This document shows, in pieces, positions 23,103 to 34,578 of a stretch of 64,000 bases of DNA. Each line of letters opens with the position of its first letter. Positions within the stretch are counted from its first letter, which is position 1. Source of the stretch: Symbiodinium natans (taxonomy: Eukaryota; Sar; Dinophyceae; Suessiales; Symbiodiniaceae); the NCBI GenBank assembly GCA_905221605.1, contig CAJNDS010002249.1:62001-126000 (forward strand). The letters run 5' to 3'. The notes below the pieces were generated by a model, which was not told the DNA's origin, did no database searches, and was given only the letters and a program-made list of their open reading frames with translations. The position numbers were made by a program, and so were the translations under genes.

Positions 23103-23171
23103 CAGCAGTCCTCGGCCCAAGGTTTGGCTCCAAGCAGGCCTGGCCTGCCACCTGCTTCTTTCGGGCTTGGG
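23103..23171 (+). CDS. Exon-like island with telomeric donor
   Basis: The acceptor CCGCAG directly follows the last heptamer. The frame reads QQSSAQGLAPSRPGLPPASF and donor G|GTTTAGGG starts the next TTTAGGG block. Pro/Ser/Ala rich, no family recognised. Confidence 0.45.
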
Positions 23172-23247
23172 GTTTAGGGTTTAGGGTTTAGGATTTAGGG
23201 TTTTTGGGGTTTAGGGTTTAGGATTTAGGGTTTAGGGTTTAGGGTTA

Positions 23248-23930
23248 GATACCGATACATGATATCAACTGGGCCAGAGAAGGGGTTTGGGTTGCCTAAG
23301 AAGCCCCTTGCTTAAACAAAAAAGGATACCCGTTCTATTCTTAGCGTCGAGACCTAGGTGTTTGGAGCATTGACTTGACTTCAGGAGCCCCAAAGCATAC
23401 AGGCTAGTCATGGAAACATGCAGCTGCCTTTTAGGGATTTGTTGGTTTTGTGAGGTATCCCTTTTATTTAATTTGTTTTTGTGTTTGGGGGCCAGGGTGA
23501 GGGGAGGCTCCTACTGCAACTTCCAGGTTTAGGGTTTGGAGTTTCGGGGTTGGACCGGTCTAAGTTGCGGGCCCTTTTTGCGACCCGAAGCTTTTGTAAT
23601 GGAACCGCAAAAAGGGTTCGAAGAAGATTCAGATCGAGGTTTAGTCTTTCGTGAAGTCAGAGAAAGAGGATGAAAACTCGTTCGCCTGAGTCCTCTCCAT
23701 GTACTGTAGACTCTTCTTGCATGTAGCATCGCGCCCTATGCCCTTTCTTTTGGGACGTTCCCCCTTTTTCGAACAGTCCCGAGAAGGGTTTAAATTATGG
23801 GTACTATAATCCCTATTATGGACTGTTAGTATCAGGGGGCAACATCCCAACCCTAAACTGTTCATTCCTCAAAGAGGTAAGCTTGAGTCGACCCTGCTGC
23901 ACAGGGGTGCCTTGATGTCGAGACACAGCC
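23248..23930. other. Unique spacer with one P3 end
   Basis: No supported gene. P3 right-arm sequence (GACTGTTAGTATCAGGGGGC, AACATCCCAA) lies at about 23819-23851. Two short minus frames (23529-23865) are weak. Confidence 0.45.
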
Positions 23931-24269
23931 CACCCTAAACCCTAAACCCTAAACCCCAAACCCCAAACCCTAAACCCCAAACCCAAAACCCTAAACCACC
24001 CTAAACCCCTGAGCTCACAGAGCAGAGTCTGGGTTCTGGGGTCTCGGGGTTGAGGGTTTAGGGTTTAGGGTCTAGGGGCTAAATCCTGTAAACTCCCTAA
24101 TCCCCCGCAACCCCCTGAACCCACAAAGCACCTAAGCCCCCAACCTCCCTTAAACACTCCTCCATCAACCCTCGCCAAACCCCCCTATAAACCCCTATAA
24201 CCCCCCTAAACCCCTAAACTCCCTAAACCTCCCTACACTCTCTAAACTCTAAACCCAGACCCTAGACCC

Positions 24270-24342
24270 CAAACCCTAAACCCTAAACCCTAAACCCTAA
24301 ACCCTAAACCCTAAACCCTAAACCCTAAACCCTAAACCCTCC
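24270..24342. repeat. CCCTAAA block
   Basis: Ten perfect units left of the exon-like island at 24366. Confidence 0.95.
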
Positions 24343-24365
24343 ACTCCCCAAACCTCCATGGACAG

Positions 24366-24438
24366 GTCCGAACGCAGCGCCTGGCTGCGCCTGTACCGAA
24401 CCAAGCGCAGAAGGCCAAAGGATGCGAGGCGCCTCAGG
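24366..24438 (+). CDS. Exon-like island with telomeric donor
   Basis: The acceptor is ATGGACAG|G. The frame reads SERSAWLRLYRTKRRRPKDA and ends near GGCGCCTCAGG|GTTAAGGGTTTAGGG. Arg/Lys rich. Unrecognised. Confidence 0.5.
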
Positions 24439-24880
24439 GTTAAGGGTTTAGGGTTTAGGGCTTAGGGTTTAGGGTTTAGGGCTAGGGTTTGGGGTTTAGG
24501 GATTTAGGGTTTAGGGTTTGGGGTTTAGGGTTCAGGGTCTAGGGGGTTTGGGGTTTAGGGATTTAGAGTTTAGGGTTTGGTCGGTGTAGGGTTTAGGGGA
24601 TTTAGGGTTTAGGGGGGGTTTAGGGATTCGGGGATTGCGGGTTGAGGGTTTTGGTGTTCAGTGTTTAGGGTTTTGGGGTTTAGGATTTAGGGTGTACGCT
24701 CTTGGGGCTCAGGGTGAGGGATGTGTAGGGCTTAGGGGTTAGGGTGTTTTGGGGTTTAGGGTTTAGGCTTTCGGGGTTTTAGCGTTTAGGGGTTTAGGTG
24801 TTAAGGGCTTTAGGGTTCAGGGCTTTTTTTGGGTCTATAAGTGTTTAGGGTCCATGGTTTTAGGGTTTAGGCAGTTTAGG
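24439..24880. repeat. Long degenerate TTTAGGG region
   Basis: About 440 bases of TTTAGGG variants (TTTGGGG, TTCAGGG, TTTTAGCG) that decay to the right. Probably intronic if neighbouring islands are exons. Confidence 0.9.
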
Positions 24881-25261
24881 TTTAAGGTCCTCGGCGTTTA
24901 CTGCTCTACTACGCCGTGTAAAACCTTTCATACTGAGGGCTATAGATGTTCAGACACACCTTGTGACCCTGCGTTTGATGAGGGCGTGGAACCCTTTAAA
25001 GACTTGCGCGTTTCTACATTGTGCTGCTGCGCCCCTACAAGGCCCGTCTAAGAGCTAAGACCTCTTTGACGTGTAGGCGGACCTGTCTTTCGCACCCCGA
25101 AGGCCCTAACGCCATGCTTGGTAGTGCGGAATATGCTTTTCAGAGTGCGTTGCGGCGTGGGAGCGTGCCGCACAGTCTTGCCGATCGGGTATGGACCCTA
25201 AACCCTAAACCCTAAACCCTAAACCCTAAACCCTAAACCCTAAACCCTAAACCCTCCACCC

Positions 25262-25699
25262 CAGTTTCAAATCTTCATTGGAGTATGTTGGAGTGCTCAG
25301 CGGGCCGCTGCTTCCACAGGACTGCGAAGGAACCCGTCTCAAAGGTTGCTTAGTTTCCCTTGCGCTACGAAATGCCATGACGGTCGGTGGAAGTGGGGCA
25401 CGAAGAGAACCACTGAGCGAGCAAGCTGGGTAGTGTTATGTGCAATTTCATCAGATTTCACTGCTAAGTATGGCTTTTTTCCCGGGTTCTTCAATAGGTC
25501 CATGTCTCTTGGGGTGGTTCTCCGCAGATTTCGAGATCTTTTTCTGTCTATTCTGCCCTGGCACCATGTTTCAGTTGATGTCATGAGTGGAATGCGACAC
25601 GCCAAGAACAAGGGCTTCGGTCAGCTAAGTGGTATTTCTGTCGCCCGGCAGTGCTCTTTCCCAATGCACATAACGAGTTGGTGTCTTGGTATCTCCTAA
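25262..25699 (+). CDS. Long open frame after a CCCTAAA block
   Basis: After CCACCCCAG, 145 codons are open to TAA at 25697-25699. Fragments read FQIFIGVCWSAQRAAAS, KYGFFPGFFNRSMSLGV and MSGMRHAKNKGFGQLSG. The only open frame of that length in the right half outside low-complexity DNA, but amino-acid use is not clearly protein-like and no domain is recognised. Confidence 0.35.
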   Translation, partial: QFQIFIGVCWSAQRAAASTGLRRNPSQRLLSFPCATKCHDGRWKWGTKRTTERASWVVLCAISSDFTAKYGFFPGFFNRSMSLGVVLRRFRDLFLSILPWHHVSVDVMSGMRHAKNKGFGQLSGISVARQCSFPMHITSWCLGIS

Positions 25700-26467
25700 C
25701 AGTTGCATACCCTTCAAAGTAAAGTTCGGACAAAGCCCTTCGCATCTATCACTCCATCATGGGCGGAACTTTGTGTTTCCCAAGCAGATCAGATTTGAAT
25801 TCGACCTATTTCGGTAGTTCGGCTCTACGCCTCTTGACAAGATTCCAAAGGCTCGTGAGGCCAATGCATAGAGTGGGTAAAAAGGCTTAAGGGTTGTAGT
25901 GTTGAGGGATCTCAGGAGTGAAGCGTGTGGGGCTTTGAGGGTTTATACAGGGGGTTTGGGGTTTTGGGTTTAGGGTTCAGGGATTCGGCTTGTGAAGGGC
26001 GTTGGGGTGAATTAGGGTTTAAGGGGTTTAGGATTTGTTGGGCGCGCTCTTTTCGTGCAACGTTTTCCACAGCACGGCGGGTTAAGGTGAAGGCTTCAAG
26101 CCCTAAACCCTAAACCCTAAACCCGAAACAGTGGGCTTGCAAGGAGTGGGAGGAGGCATCCCCACTAGGTTGTCAGGGCGACTTCCAGAGGGTCTGCTTA
26201 TAGCTTATAAGGGTTTGGGGTGTATATAGGGTTTAGGGTGTAGGGTTTAGGGTTAAGGGTTTATTCTCGGAGTTAGGCAACACAAAAAGCATGCCATCGC
26301 GGGTTTTTTCGGCAGACCCAATGACCCACTATCCAGATTAATCGTAAGTGAACCTCTGGGTAAGAAGAGTCCAAGAGCTAGATAGCAGGAACCTGAACCT
26401 TGTAATTACCCTAAACCCTAAACCCTAAACCCCAAACTCCTAAACCCTAAACCGCTTTGGATTCAAG

Positions 26468-26548
26468 TCAGTGGTTGCCCGCAGCCAGGATGGCTACTGG
26501 GAGATTGCGCCCGAAGGCCCGCTTCGAATTTGTCTACTCGGTTGCATT
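26468..26548 (+). CDS. Candidate N-terminal exon of the UCH gene
   Basis: After GGATTCAAG, frame T|CAG TGG reads QWLPAARMATGRLRPKARF then EFVYSVAL, with GT donor at 26549 (phase 2). The UCH family usually begins with WxPLE and about 30 residues later has a hydrophobic strand before the DPELLxMVP motif. Here the Trp-Leu-Pro, the spacing to DPDLLAMVP and the phase of the next exon (30770) all fit. The conserved middle (ESNP..N) does not, and another frame is also open, so this is tentative. The intron to 30770 would be 4.2 kb. Confidence 0.3.
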
Positions 26549-26859
26549 GTAGAGTAAACCCTAAACCCTAAACCCTAAACCCTAAACCCTAAACCCCTTG
26601 CAGGAACCCAGAGTGGGCCCTTCTTCCCTTTTTTAGAAGTTAGGTTCCCTTATAAGCGCCTTTAAAACAAAAGAGGGCACCCTTGGCACCCTTCTTTTTC
26701 CTAGGTTACTCTTGGATCTAGTAGCAAAGCCCAAGGAGTTCAAAGACGTGCTGATGCAAAAGGCTTACCTGAAGGGTCTAATTGAGTTCCGTTTTGGTTC
26801 AGTTCCCGGTTTAGGGTTTCGGGTTTAGGGTTTAGGGTTTAGGGTTCAGGGTTTAGGGG

Positions 26860-26917
26860 ATTTTAGCATACGACCCGTACTACCCCAAAAAGGTACTACA
26901 TAGGAGCCTTTGGGTGA
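26860..26917. mobile_element. Palindromic element P1, right-half fragment
   Basis: CCCCAAAAAGGTACTACATA then GGAGCCTTTGGGT matches the right arm of full copies; the left arm is absent. Confidence 0.75.
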
Positions 26918-26933
26918 GGTTGAGAGTGGGCAG

Positions 26934-27044
26934 AAGCAGCTTCCGCACACCCCTACGCGTTGCAACGCGAGATACCCAAAGAACTCGCCCCCAAAGAGCC
27001 AGGAAACCTCCCTGGCCTTCTGTCGATTCTGATTCGCGGAAACG
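26934..27044 (+). CDS. Exon-like island
   Basis: The acceptor is GTGGGCAG. The frame reads ASAHPYALQREIPKELAPKE and continues PGNLPGLLSILIRGN, with GT donor GTTTGTTCAGGGTTTAGGG. Of the unassigned islands this is one of the most protein-like. No family recognised. Confidence 0.5.
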
Positions 27045-27054
27045 GTTTGTTCAG

Positions 27055-27160
27055 GGTTTAGGGTTTAGGGTTTGGGGTTTGGGGTTTGGGGTTTGGGGTT
27101 TGGGGTTTGTGGTTTGGGGTTTGGGGTTTGGGGTTTGGGGTTTGGGGTTTGGAGTTTGGA
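27055..27160. repeat. TTTGGGG variant heptamer block
   Basis: Two or three TTTAGGG units, then about 12 TTTGGGG units with one TTTGTGG. A homogenised variant of the telomere heptamer. Confidence 0.9.
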
Positions 27161-27280
27161 GCCTCTTGGTCTGATTCCACGCACGCAGGCAGACAGGAGT
27201 TCATCTACTCCGTCTAGGTGCGCCTGCCAGCAGGGGGCAGGGGGCTCTACGAGACGCCCAAAGCGCCCGAAACCTATACT

Positions 27281-27363
27281 ACCTATGTCGTACCTTTTTG
27301 GGTGTAGTATACTAGAATTATACCATATAACTAAAAGGAACTACATTAGAGCCTTCAGGTAGG
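27281..27363. mobile_element. Palindromic element P1 copy
   Basis: Left arm ACCTATGTCGTACCTTTTTG, loop with AGTATACT, right arm AAAAGGAACTACATTAGAGC then CTTCAGGTAGG. Follows an island (27190-27270) with CAGGAGTTCATCTACTCCGT. Confidence 0.85.
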
Positions 27364-27575
27364 ACCCGGCGCAGGCCTTTCTTTCAGTTTTATTTAGGTT
27401 CCCTTTTCAGCCCCTTTAACCCCAAAAAAGGGCACCCTTTTTATTCTTACGGTACCCTTGGATCTAGTAGAGAAGCCCAAGGAGTTCAAAGACGTGTTGA
27501 TGTAACAGGCTTAAACTAGGTAAGACCTTGAGACATTTCATATTTCCCCTTGTTGGGTTTAAGAGGATTATTGCT

Positions 27576-28066
27576 ATGTGGGGTTGTATAATAACCCCGC
27601 GGCTTGCGGTTTAGAAAGGAGTGCGCCCGAGTATCGTTTAGCTTGTAAAACGGTAAAGACTAAAATAAAACGATAACTTTCTGCAGGGTTTTGTTGTGTG
27701 GCCCCTTACACGCCTAGCAGCCCTTACACCCTCACACCCCGAGTTCTTTAGGTCAAAAACGATATCAAAACGATAACCAGAACGATAACTTTTTGTTCAC
27801 GATGGGGTCTGTTGAAGGACCTGGACCATTCCAGGGTTGAAGATGTGTGCCCTGTGGTGACTCTGGTCTTGTGGTGTCTCTGGGGGCCTGGTGGAAATCA
27901 AGTGCTCCGAAGCATTTCCTTTTATAAGCAACCGCTGTAAAACGATAAGAATTAAAGCCAACAATACTGTGTTTTGTGCGCATACACTGTAAAACGATAA
28001 GGAGTAAAAAAATAACATTTTTGGTGACCAGCAGGTTTCCATCGGGGTTGTTATACAGCCCCATGT
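27576..28066. mobile_element. Inverted-repeat element P4, about 490 bp
   Basis: Ends read ATGTGGGGTTGTATAATAAC on the left and GGTTGTTATACAGCCCCATG on the right, an inverted pair. The interior carries five to six copies of AAAACGATAA. The same ends and interior motif recur at 35274-35676. The minus frame of 99 codons inside is not supported as a gene. Confidence 0.8.
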
Positions 28067-28548
28067 GTTCAGAGGTTTATAAGGGCCAGCCTAGTACAAG
28101 CGCCATTTTGGGTCTAGGGACCAAGGAGTGAAAGTTTAGGGTTGAACAACTCTGAATGTATGCATCCACTTGGCATTTTTCTTCACTTTGAATGGAAAGG
28201 CATAATTACAATGTACCGTATCAACACCCTCCCACACCCCACCAAAAAACACATAACTTAGATAGATGCCCGCATAGGGCTCGTCGGAGGGTTCGCTTAC
28301 AGCCAGTGTTCATATTACCCAAAACCGTGCATTGGGTTGGGGTTTAGGTTCTAGAGCTATTCCATGGCAATAGTCTATGCTAGTTGTTCAATACACCTGG
28401 CCCAAAACGACCAACCCCACATGTGGACTTTCTGGGTAGAGTCTCAAGGGACTACAGGAGGGATCCAAGAAGGGCCCTTAGCATTTTTTCAGGTTTTATT
28501 TAGGGGCTACTGAGGTATATAGGGATTATTTCAGGTATATATATACCC

Positions 28549-28638
28549 AACCGCTCCTATGTAGTGCCTCTTTGGGGTCGTATACTAAACCCCCTATAAC
28601 TCAACCAAAAAGGAACTAGATTAGAGCCTTCAGGTAGG
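28549..28638. mobile_element. Palindromic element P1 copy
   Basis: CGCTCCTATGTAGTGCCTCT ... GTATACT ... AAAAAGGAACTAGATTAGAG CCTTCAGGTAGG. Full length, with loop TATAACTCAACC. Confidence 0.85.
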
Positions 28639-28710
28639 GTCCCTCCTTATACCCCTAAACCCTAACCCTAAATCCTAAACCCTAAACCCTAAACCCTAAA
28701 CCCTAATCAA

Positions 28711-28812
28711 GCAGTCGGGCTCAGACTCCAGGTACATTACTTCCGCGTCGAATCGTCTGAACGTCAATGCCCGGCAGAACTTCCCCAGGTCGCCAAAGAC
28801 CATGTCATGTGG
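28711..28812. CDS. Exon-like island, strand uncertain
   Basis: About 100 bases between a CCCTAAA and a TTTAGGG block. A minus frame (MVFGDLGKFCRALTFRRFDA) looks more protein-like than the plus frames, but the splice-like ends (CAAG on the left, G|GGTTTAGGG on the right) suit the plus strand. Unresolved. Confidence 0.3.
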
Positions 28813-28949
28813 GTTTAGGGTTTAGGGTTTAGGGCTTAGGGCTTAGGGTTTAGGGTTTAGGGTTTGGGGTTTGGGGTTTAGGGTTCAGAGTGTGGGGTTA
28901 GGGCTTAGGGCTTGGGGCTTAATTTAGGGTTTAGGGTTTAGGGTAGATT

Positions 28950-29040
28950 GCCTGATTCTCTAATGTAGTTCCTTTTTTGGTTTAGTTATAGGGGATTCTA
29001 GGGTTTAGGGCTACATGGCGCTTAGGGTTCAGGCAGAGAC
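28950..29040. mobile_element. Palindromic element P1 with telomeric insert
   Basis: Left arm TCTCTAATGTAGTTCCTTTT and loop TTATAGGGGATTCTAG are normal; then GGGTTTAGGGC replaces the expected sequence before a degraded right arm (CTACATGGCGCTTAGG). Confidence 0.7.
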
Positions 29041-29225
29041 CTGACCACCACGTGGGGGGCTGTTCTTCTGTGAAGTCCCTCGTGAGGCCTCTTATAAGCA
29101 GAATACCTACCATTGTGCAGAGTCCCTAATTCCTAAATCCTAAACCCTACACAAAAAGGGACCCTGACTTGAAAGCAGCCCCCCTCCCCGCCCCGCCCCA
29201 CACACACGCTCAGGCGTTTCACCTT

Positions 29226-29370
29226 TGGGGTTTAGGGTTTAGGGTTTAGGGTTCAGGGTTTAGGGTTTAGGGTTTAGTTAGGGTTTAGGGTTTAGGGTTT
29301 AGGGTTTCGGGTTTAGGGTTTAGGGTTTAGGGTTTAGGGTTTAGGGTTTAGGGTTTAGGGTTTAGTGTAC
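29226..29370. repeat. TTTAGGG block (about 20 units)
   Basis: Near-perfect units with one short TTAGTTAGGG defect. No island with a clear frame on its left. Confidence 0.95.
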
Positions 29371-29379
29371 AGCTCGTGG

Positions 29380-30700
29380 TTTACAGGTTCAACTGACTTG
29401 CATTCCCGAGTCTTTAAGCATGGATGTGAGACCTGTGAGGTTCACATGAGCAGGTCTACGGTCACTTCTCTAAATTAGGGTCCCTTTTTTGTTTCCCCTT
29501 TAGAATGCGTCACCCTCTAAAAAATATAAGGACTCCAAAAGGGACCTTAAGTTAGAGAGCTATCCATGTGTAGAAACGTTGAGCAAAGTATCTCGCGCCT
29601 GAACCTTCACATGAAAGGAGCATGAGACAATGCAACAGTGCCAGCGAGGCAGCATGCTTGCAACAGCCGAGGAGTGTGAAAAGTTGCGCGTTTGAGGGCT
29701 GGGAGTTAACCATGTGCGGCAGGGCTGCGTCGGGCTTAGAAGCCTAAGTTGTACAAGGGGTTGGGATTTTAGGGCTTCAGGGCTTGTTAGGTTTCACAAC
29801 GAAGAACCCCAAACCCTAAAACATAAATTCCGGGGCCAAGGCGTGTATGGCAGATCTGCCTTGCTCTCGAAAGCAAGGACCTCGGGGCATTTCATGTTTG
29901 CCCCTGTGGGTTTAAGCCGTTAGGCTCATGTGAAATCCTTTTTGGGGTTTAGGGTTTAGGGTTGAGAGTTTCCTAGAATCTCCTATAACCAAACCAAAAA
30001 GGAACTACTACATGAGTGCCCTCAGGAGTGCATTACAGTGATGAACATGTTTAAGACCCCTGTGTTACACAAAAACTCGGCTGGCATCTCGTGAGTACAG
30101 CAATACGAGCGGTTAAACAGGAGCATCTAAGAGGCTTTACAAAGAGCCAACCTCGCTCCCGAGCTCTCTGGTGTTTGTGTATCTGTTTTTCTATCGAAGC
30201 ATCCACATGGTCAGTTCTAAAACTATGGTCCCCCCCAAACCCTAAACCTAAGCCCTAAACCCTAAACCACCTTTCTGCCTTATAATCGTAACTCTACAAG
30301 GACCATATGTCTGTGCAGCTAATTTAGAGAAGTCACCATCTGTCTGTGCAACTTATTCGCACGTACTAGTCCTAGATTTTGCACATGCCTGTCATTCTAC
30401 CTCGCGCAAATTCAACGATGAACGTTCATGTTATGCCTGAATATTTTTATAAATTGAAAAGAAAATTCTAAACCCTGGTTCTTATAGACCTCGCCTTGCC
30501 ATGAGCACTTCCCCGCGTTGCGTCTTTACCTTTTTTTATCAGACGAATCTGTTTGCAAGCAGTGGTTGGGTCCCGGGTACAATACGACCCCCTAGCCCAA
30601 GCGTTTCAGTCCGAAAGAGGTCAGGCTTGTGGGTAGGCAGTAACCTGAAGCTCCCAACCCCAAACCCTAACTCCTGAACCCCAACCCTAAACCATCGGCC
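29380..30700. other. Mostly unique spacer
   Basis: No supported gene in about 1.3 kb. It holds a partial P1 copy (29971-30028) and short telomere-like blocks at 29945-29965 and 30236-30270. The 29714-29923 frame is weak. Confidence 0.45.
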
Positions 30701-30769
30701 CGAATCCCTAAACCCTAAACCCTAAACCCTTAACCCTAAACCCTAAACCCTAAACCCGTTCGAGTTCAG

Positions 30770-30821
30770 GGCCGCAGGTACAGACCCCGATCTGCTGGCT
30801 ATGGTGCCGGGAAACAGAATC
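30770..30821 (+). CDS. UCHL3: UCH exon: DPDLLAMVP motif
   Basis: The acceptor is GAGTTCAG. It encodes AAGTDPDLLAMVPGNRI; GT donor at 30822. It is preceded by a CCCTAAA block and followed within 30 bases by TTTAGGG units. Residue count from MVP to the next AV..LLF strand equals that of human UCH-L3. Confidence 0.85.
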
Positions 30822-33800
30822 GTTCGAAGCTGAGAGTGTTGTGGCAGTTGAGGGTTTAGGGCTTAGTTGTTCGGGTTTAGGGTTTAGGGTTTAGGGTTTT
30901 TGGGTTTAGGGTTTAGGGTTTAGGGTTTAGGGTTTAGGGTTTAGGGTTTAGGCTTAGCTTTTTGTTTCTAAGTTTGGGGCTTCAACTGGTGGCAGTGACG
31001 GATAGGCTGTGGGATGGCACAGGGGAGATCTATCGACACCATACCCTCAACAGTACAAGCCGCCATGGCCCCCCTAAAACCTGAAGCCTGAAGCCTCCCC
31101 TAGAAGCCTAAACCCTAAACCCTAAACCCTAAACCCTAAACCAAGGCCGTCACGTTGCTTTTCCAGTGCTCCGACAAGATTCGCGACGCCAAGGAGGAGG
31201 GGACCGTTGCGGAAGCCTCCAAAACCCTAAATCAAGGGACGAAAGGAGGGACCTATACAATGGACCTTACAGGTTCTTTGGGGCATCATTAGGGGCTCCT
31301 TAGCTAGAGAGGGCTACTTAGCTATAATTAGAGGGACTATATAAGGTACTATATATATATATATAGATATAGATAAGTGTTATATAGGGGAATTAAAACT
31401 AAGGGTCGCTCGTCGGGGTCCCTCCTTGTACCCTTAACTAAACTTGGGATGTTCCCCCTTATACTAACAGTCCTTACTCGGGAGTTTTAGGGTTTCGGGT
31501 TTAGGGTTGTATAACCCTGAACCCTAGACCCCTAAACCCTAAACCTGAAGGGGGAACATCCCAACCCTAAACCCTACAAACCTACCCCGCGCGTTTGGGG
31601 GTTGTTCTAGAGGTCCTGGAAGGGGATGGGACCATGGAAGAAGAGGTCCAAAAAATAGGGGGTTCCTCACTGAAAGGGAACCCAGTTTGAGGTTCATGGG
31701 TAGCTAGAATTGGGTTTATAAGTGGGATAACTTAGTCACTATAGTTAGAAGCGGTAAATCTTACTCAAGGTGCTCAGAACCCTAGTTATACCTACCCGTG
31801 AACCTGCAGCGGCGTACCTAGCAGGCACACTCCCACAAACACTTTCCCGGAGACTCCCCTGATACTTCATAATTCTGGACTTAGGTACCAATAACTTCTC
31901 TAAACCCTAAACTCTAAATCCTAAACGTATGGGCTTGGTACCTCATTCCAGGATGGCACCATAAGGGGACCCAAAGATGCAGGATGTCTTGATCTCCAGG
32001 GTCTACAAATTCGGCTACTTAGAGGAACCCCCAATGTAACCACACATTGCCCAAAACCCGCAAACAAAAAGACCACTAGTTTACATACTTCGGGGGGTTC
32101 AGGTAGGGTTTGAGGTTTAGGTTGGGCGCGCAGTATGTGGCCGGTTAACTAACCTTTGGGCCAGGTGAGTATGTAGCCGGTTCAGGAACGTTTTGGACAC
32201 GAGAGCCCTTTGAATATGGCCATAATCCCACAGCCTACTGCAAGGCCTAAACTTTAGGCTTATCCCTCAACCCTACCTGAAGGCTCTAATGTAGTTCCTT
32301 TTTCTTTTAGTTATAGGGGATTTTCGTGTACTGCCCCAAAAAGGAACTACATGGGAGCCTTTGGGTCAACTCTAAATTCAGGGCTTATTGGAAAGCCTGA
32401 ACCTCAGCCCTGAAATCTCGAACTTTCAGACCCCGGACCCTCCAGCCCTGAATCTGGACAAATAAGGTTTACCTAAAGGCTCCTATGTAGTTACCTCTGT
32501 TTGGGGGAGTATACTAGAATCCCAAAAAGGAACTACATTAGAGCCTTCAGGTAGCTTGGGGGCCTTTTGCCTGCACTTAGAGGTTCATGGTACTTATTAA
32601 CCAATGTCAACTGTACTTATGACTTATAACTGCACGTATTAACCATATTAGAGCACTTAAGGGGCTTTTAAGTGGGTGTAAGGACAGCTATAATTGGTTG
32701 ATAAGTACCATGAACCTCCAAGAAGGGCTTCGGGTTTAGGATGCGCGCCGCCCGCCCTTGCCAGTCGCTACATCCATTAGAGTCAGCGACCTTGTGGAGC
32801 GTTCAGGAGGATTACAGTATGTTACCCTAAAACCTAAACCCTAAACCCCAAACCGGAAATCCTAAACCCTATACTTGAAAAGGTCAGAACGTATTGATCA
32901 TGTCGTTAAGCAAAAAAAGCCACCCTATGCCTTCACCCGAAAAGACTATAAGAACCACGCATGGGCGTGCTTCCCATATAGGGGATTAGGGCGTAGGGTT
33001 GAGGAGGCTTAAGGGCTGAGGCTTTGGGGATCTTTGGGTTTAGGGTTTAGGGGTTTACCTAACGGCTCCTCTGTCTTTGGGGTAGTATACTAGACTCCCC
33101 TATAAGTAGCCCAGAAACTACCTACATTAGAGCCTTCAGGTAAGCTTTTGGACCAGCCGCTTCTCTGTCACAAGCACTCCTTCAGTATTGGTGTTCCACC
33201 TGTTTTTTTTAATGTTCAGGGCTTTTGGGCCCAACGGCCTTATTCTCTAAGAAAGCAGGTTATTTTTGAGCCTAAGGGTAACAAACCAACCAACTTAAGA
33301 CATGCATGACTCCTATAAGACCTGAAGGTCCTAAGTCCACCCGCCCAAGCCCAGAAAGCCATCAACTGATGGAGGCCCAGCGCGTTGCCATCGAGAAGAA
33401 TGGGCAGAAGGTGAGCGATAAAGTGGTATACCTCAAGCAGTGCCCCCCTTGCCCGGGCCCCCCTCCGTCCCTTGTCCTGGGTGTAGAATTGTTTTCTGTG
33501 GGGGTGGCACGCCAGGGCCAAGCACTGAGACTGAAACCTGATCCCTCATAGGGATTACAGAACCCCCTGCTATAGTCCCCATGAAGAACTGCTAGCAAAA
33601 GGGGGAACATCCCAAATTCGGGTTTAGTTTGTTGCGCAGTTGTACACTTGGCATTGCTTCGGTGCACGAGCACATGTCGCTTCCGCATGTAGGGTTTTCT
33701 GGTCGGTGCCATGATGCACGAAGATTGTATACGGCTCGGGTTCTTAGGGTTCTGGATTTTAGGGTCGATGTCCTGAGTTTTCTGTCATGTATATAGTTTG

Positions 33801-34516
33801 TGTTGTCGAGTCGAGAGTTTTCGATGCTGGGTTAGAGACCGGCATGTGATGAGTACACGCACATGCCCATGCCTGAAAGTCAACACGAAACCGGGAACCC
33901 TGAACCCTAAACCACAATTGGATGGTTTCGATTGGTCGGAGTTTTCCCATCAGCGCCCATGATTGTAAGTTTGCTAGTCCAAATGAGGTGTAACGTTGAC
34001 CTCGGACCATTCTGTTTGGTCCCCCCCCCCCCCCGTCCTCAAACCAAACACCAAACCTGTGTTCGTGTGTACACATTAAAAAGCTTATGCACGTGGAGGG
34101 GCATGCTTGTAAGTTTGCTGATGCCTTGGACTGCAACCCAAAACGCGACATGGAAAGTAATGTTGACCCACTCCTCCTTGATCCTTCCTAAACCCCAAGC
34201 CCATAATTTGGCTTTCGACGAGTCTAGCCAGGTACGTTGGAAATGCCTGTGGAACGATTGCTTGCCTTCACAGCATGACGAACAACGCCGAAGTGCCTTA
34301 TCAGCAACCCTGAATTCTAAAGCCTATAAACCCTAAACCCACCTCATGCAGCGCACGCGACACACGATAGTTCAGAGCTTGAGGCTTGGAGTGATAAACC
34401 CTACCATACCCGACCCTAAACCTTTTGTACCTCCAACCCTAGATGTGAACGTTAGGGATTAGGGTCGAGGGTTTAGGGCTCGAGCCGTAAGCCACAAAGA
34501 GGATCCACGCGGGGTG

Positions 34517-34578
<62 letters not shown>

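Larger units (their letters stand above)
31200..33340. other. UCH intron region rich in palindromic elements
   Basis: No coding frame apart from the UCH exons. It holds P3 (31444-31564), P1 copies at 32275-32366, 32471-32553 and 33057-33142, a P6 hairpin (32588-32727) and a few telomere-like units. Confidence 0.7.

Noticed and set aside
27765-28064. 99-codon minus frame
   Set aside because: It falls inside the P4 inverted-repeat element and contains its repeated AAAACGATAA motif; no independent coding evidence.
33306-33551. 81-codon plus frame taken as one exon
   Set aside because: Only its central part (33355-33439) matches UCH; flanking codons lie beyond clear AG and GT signals.
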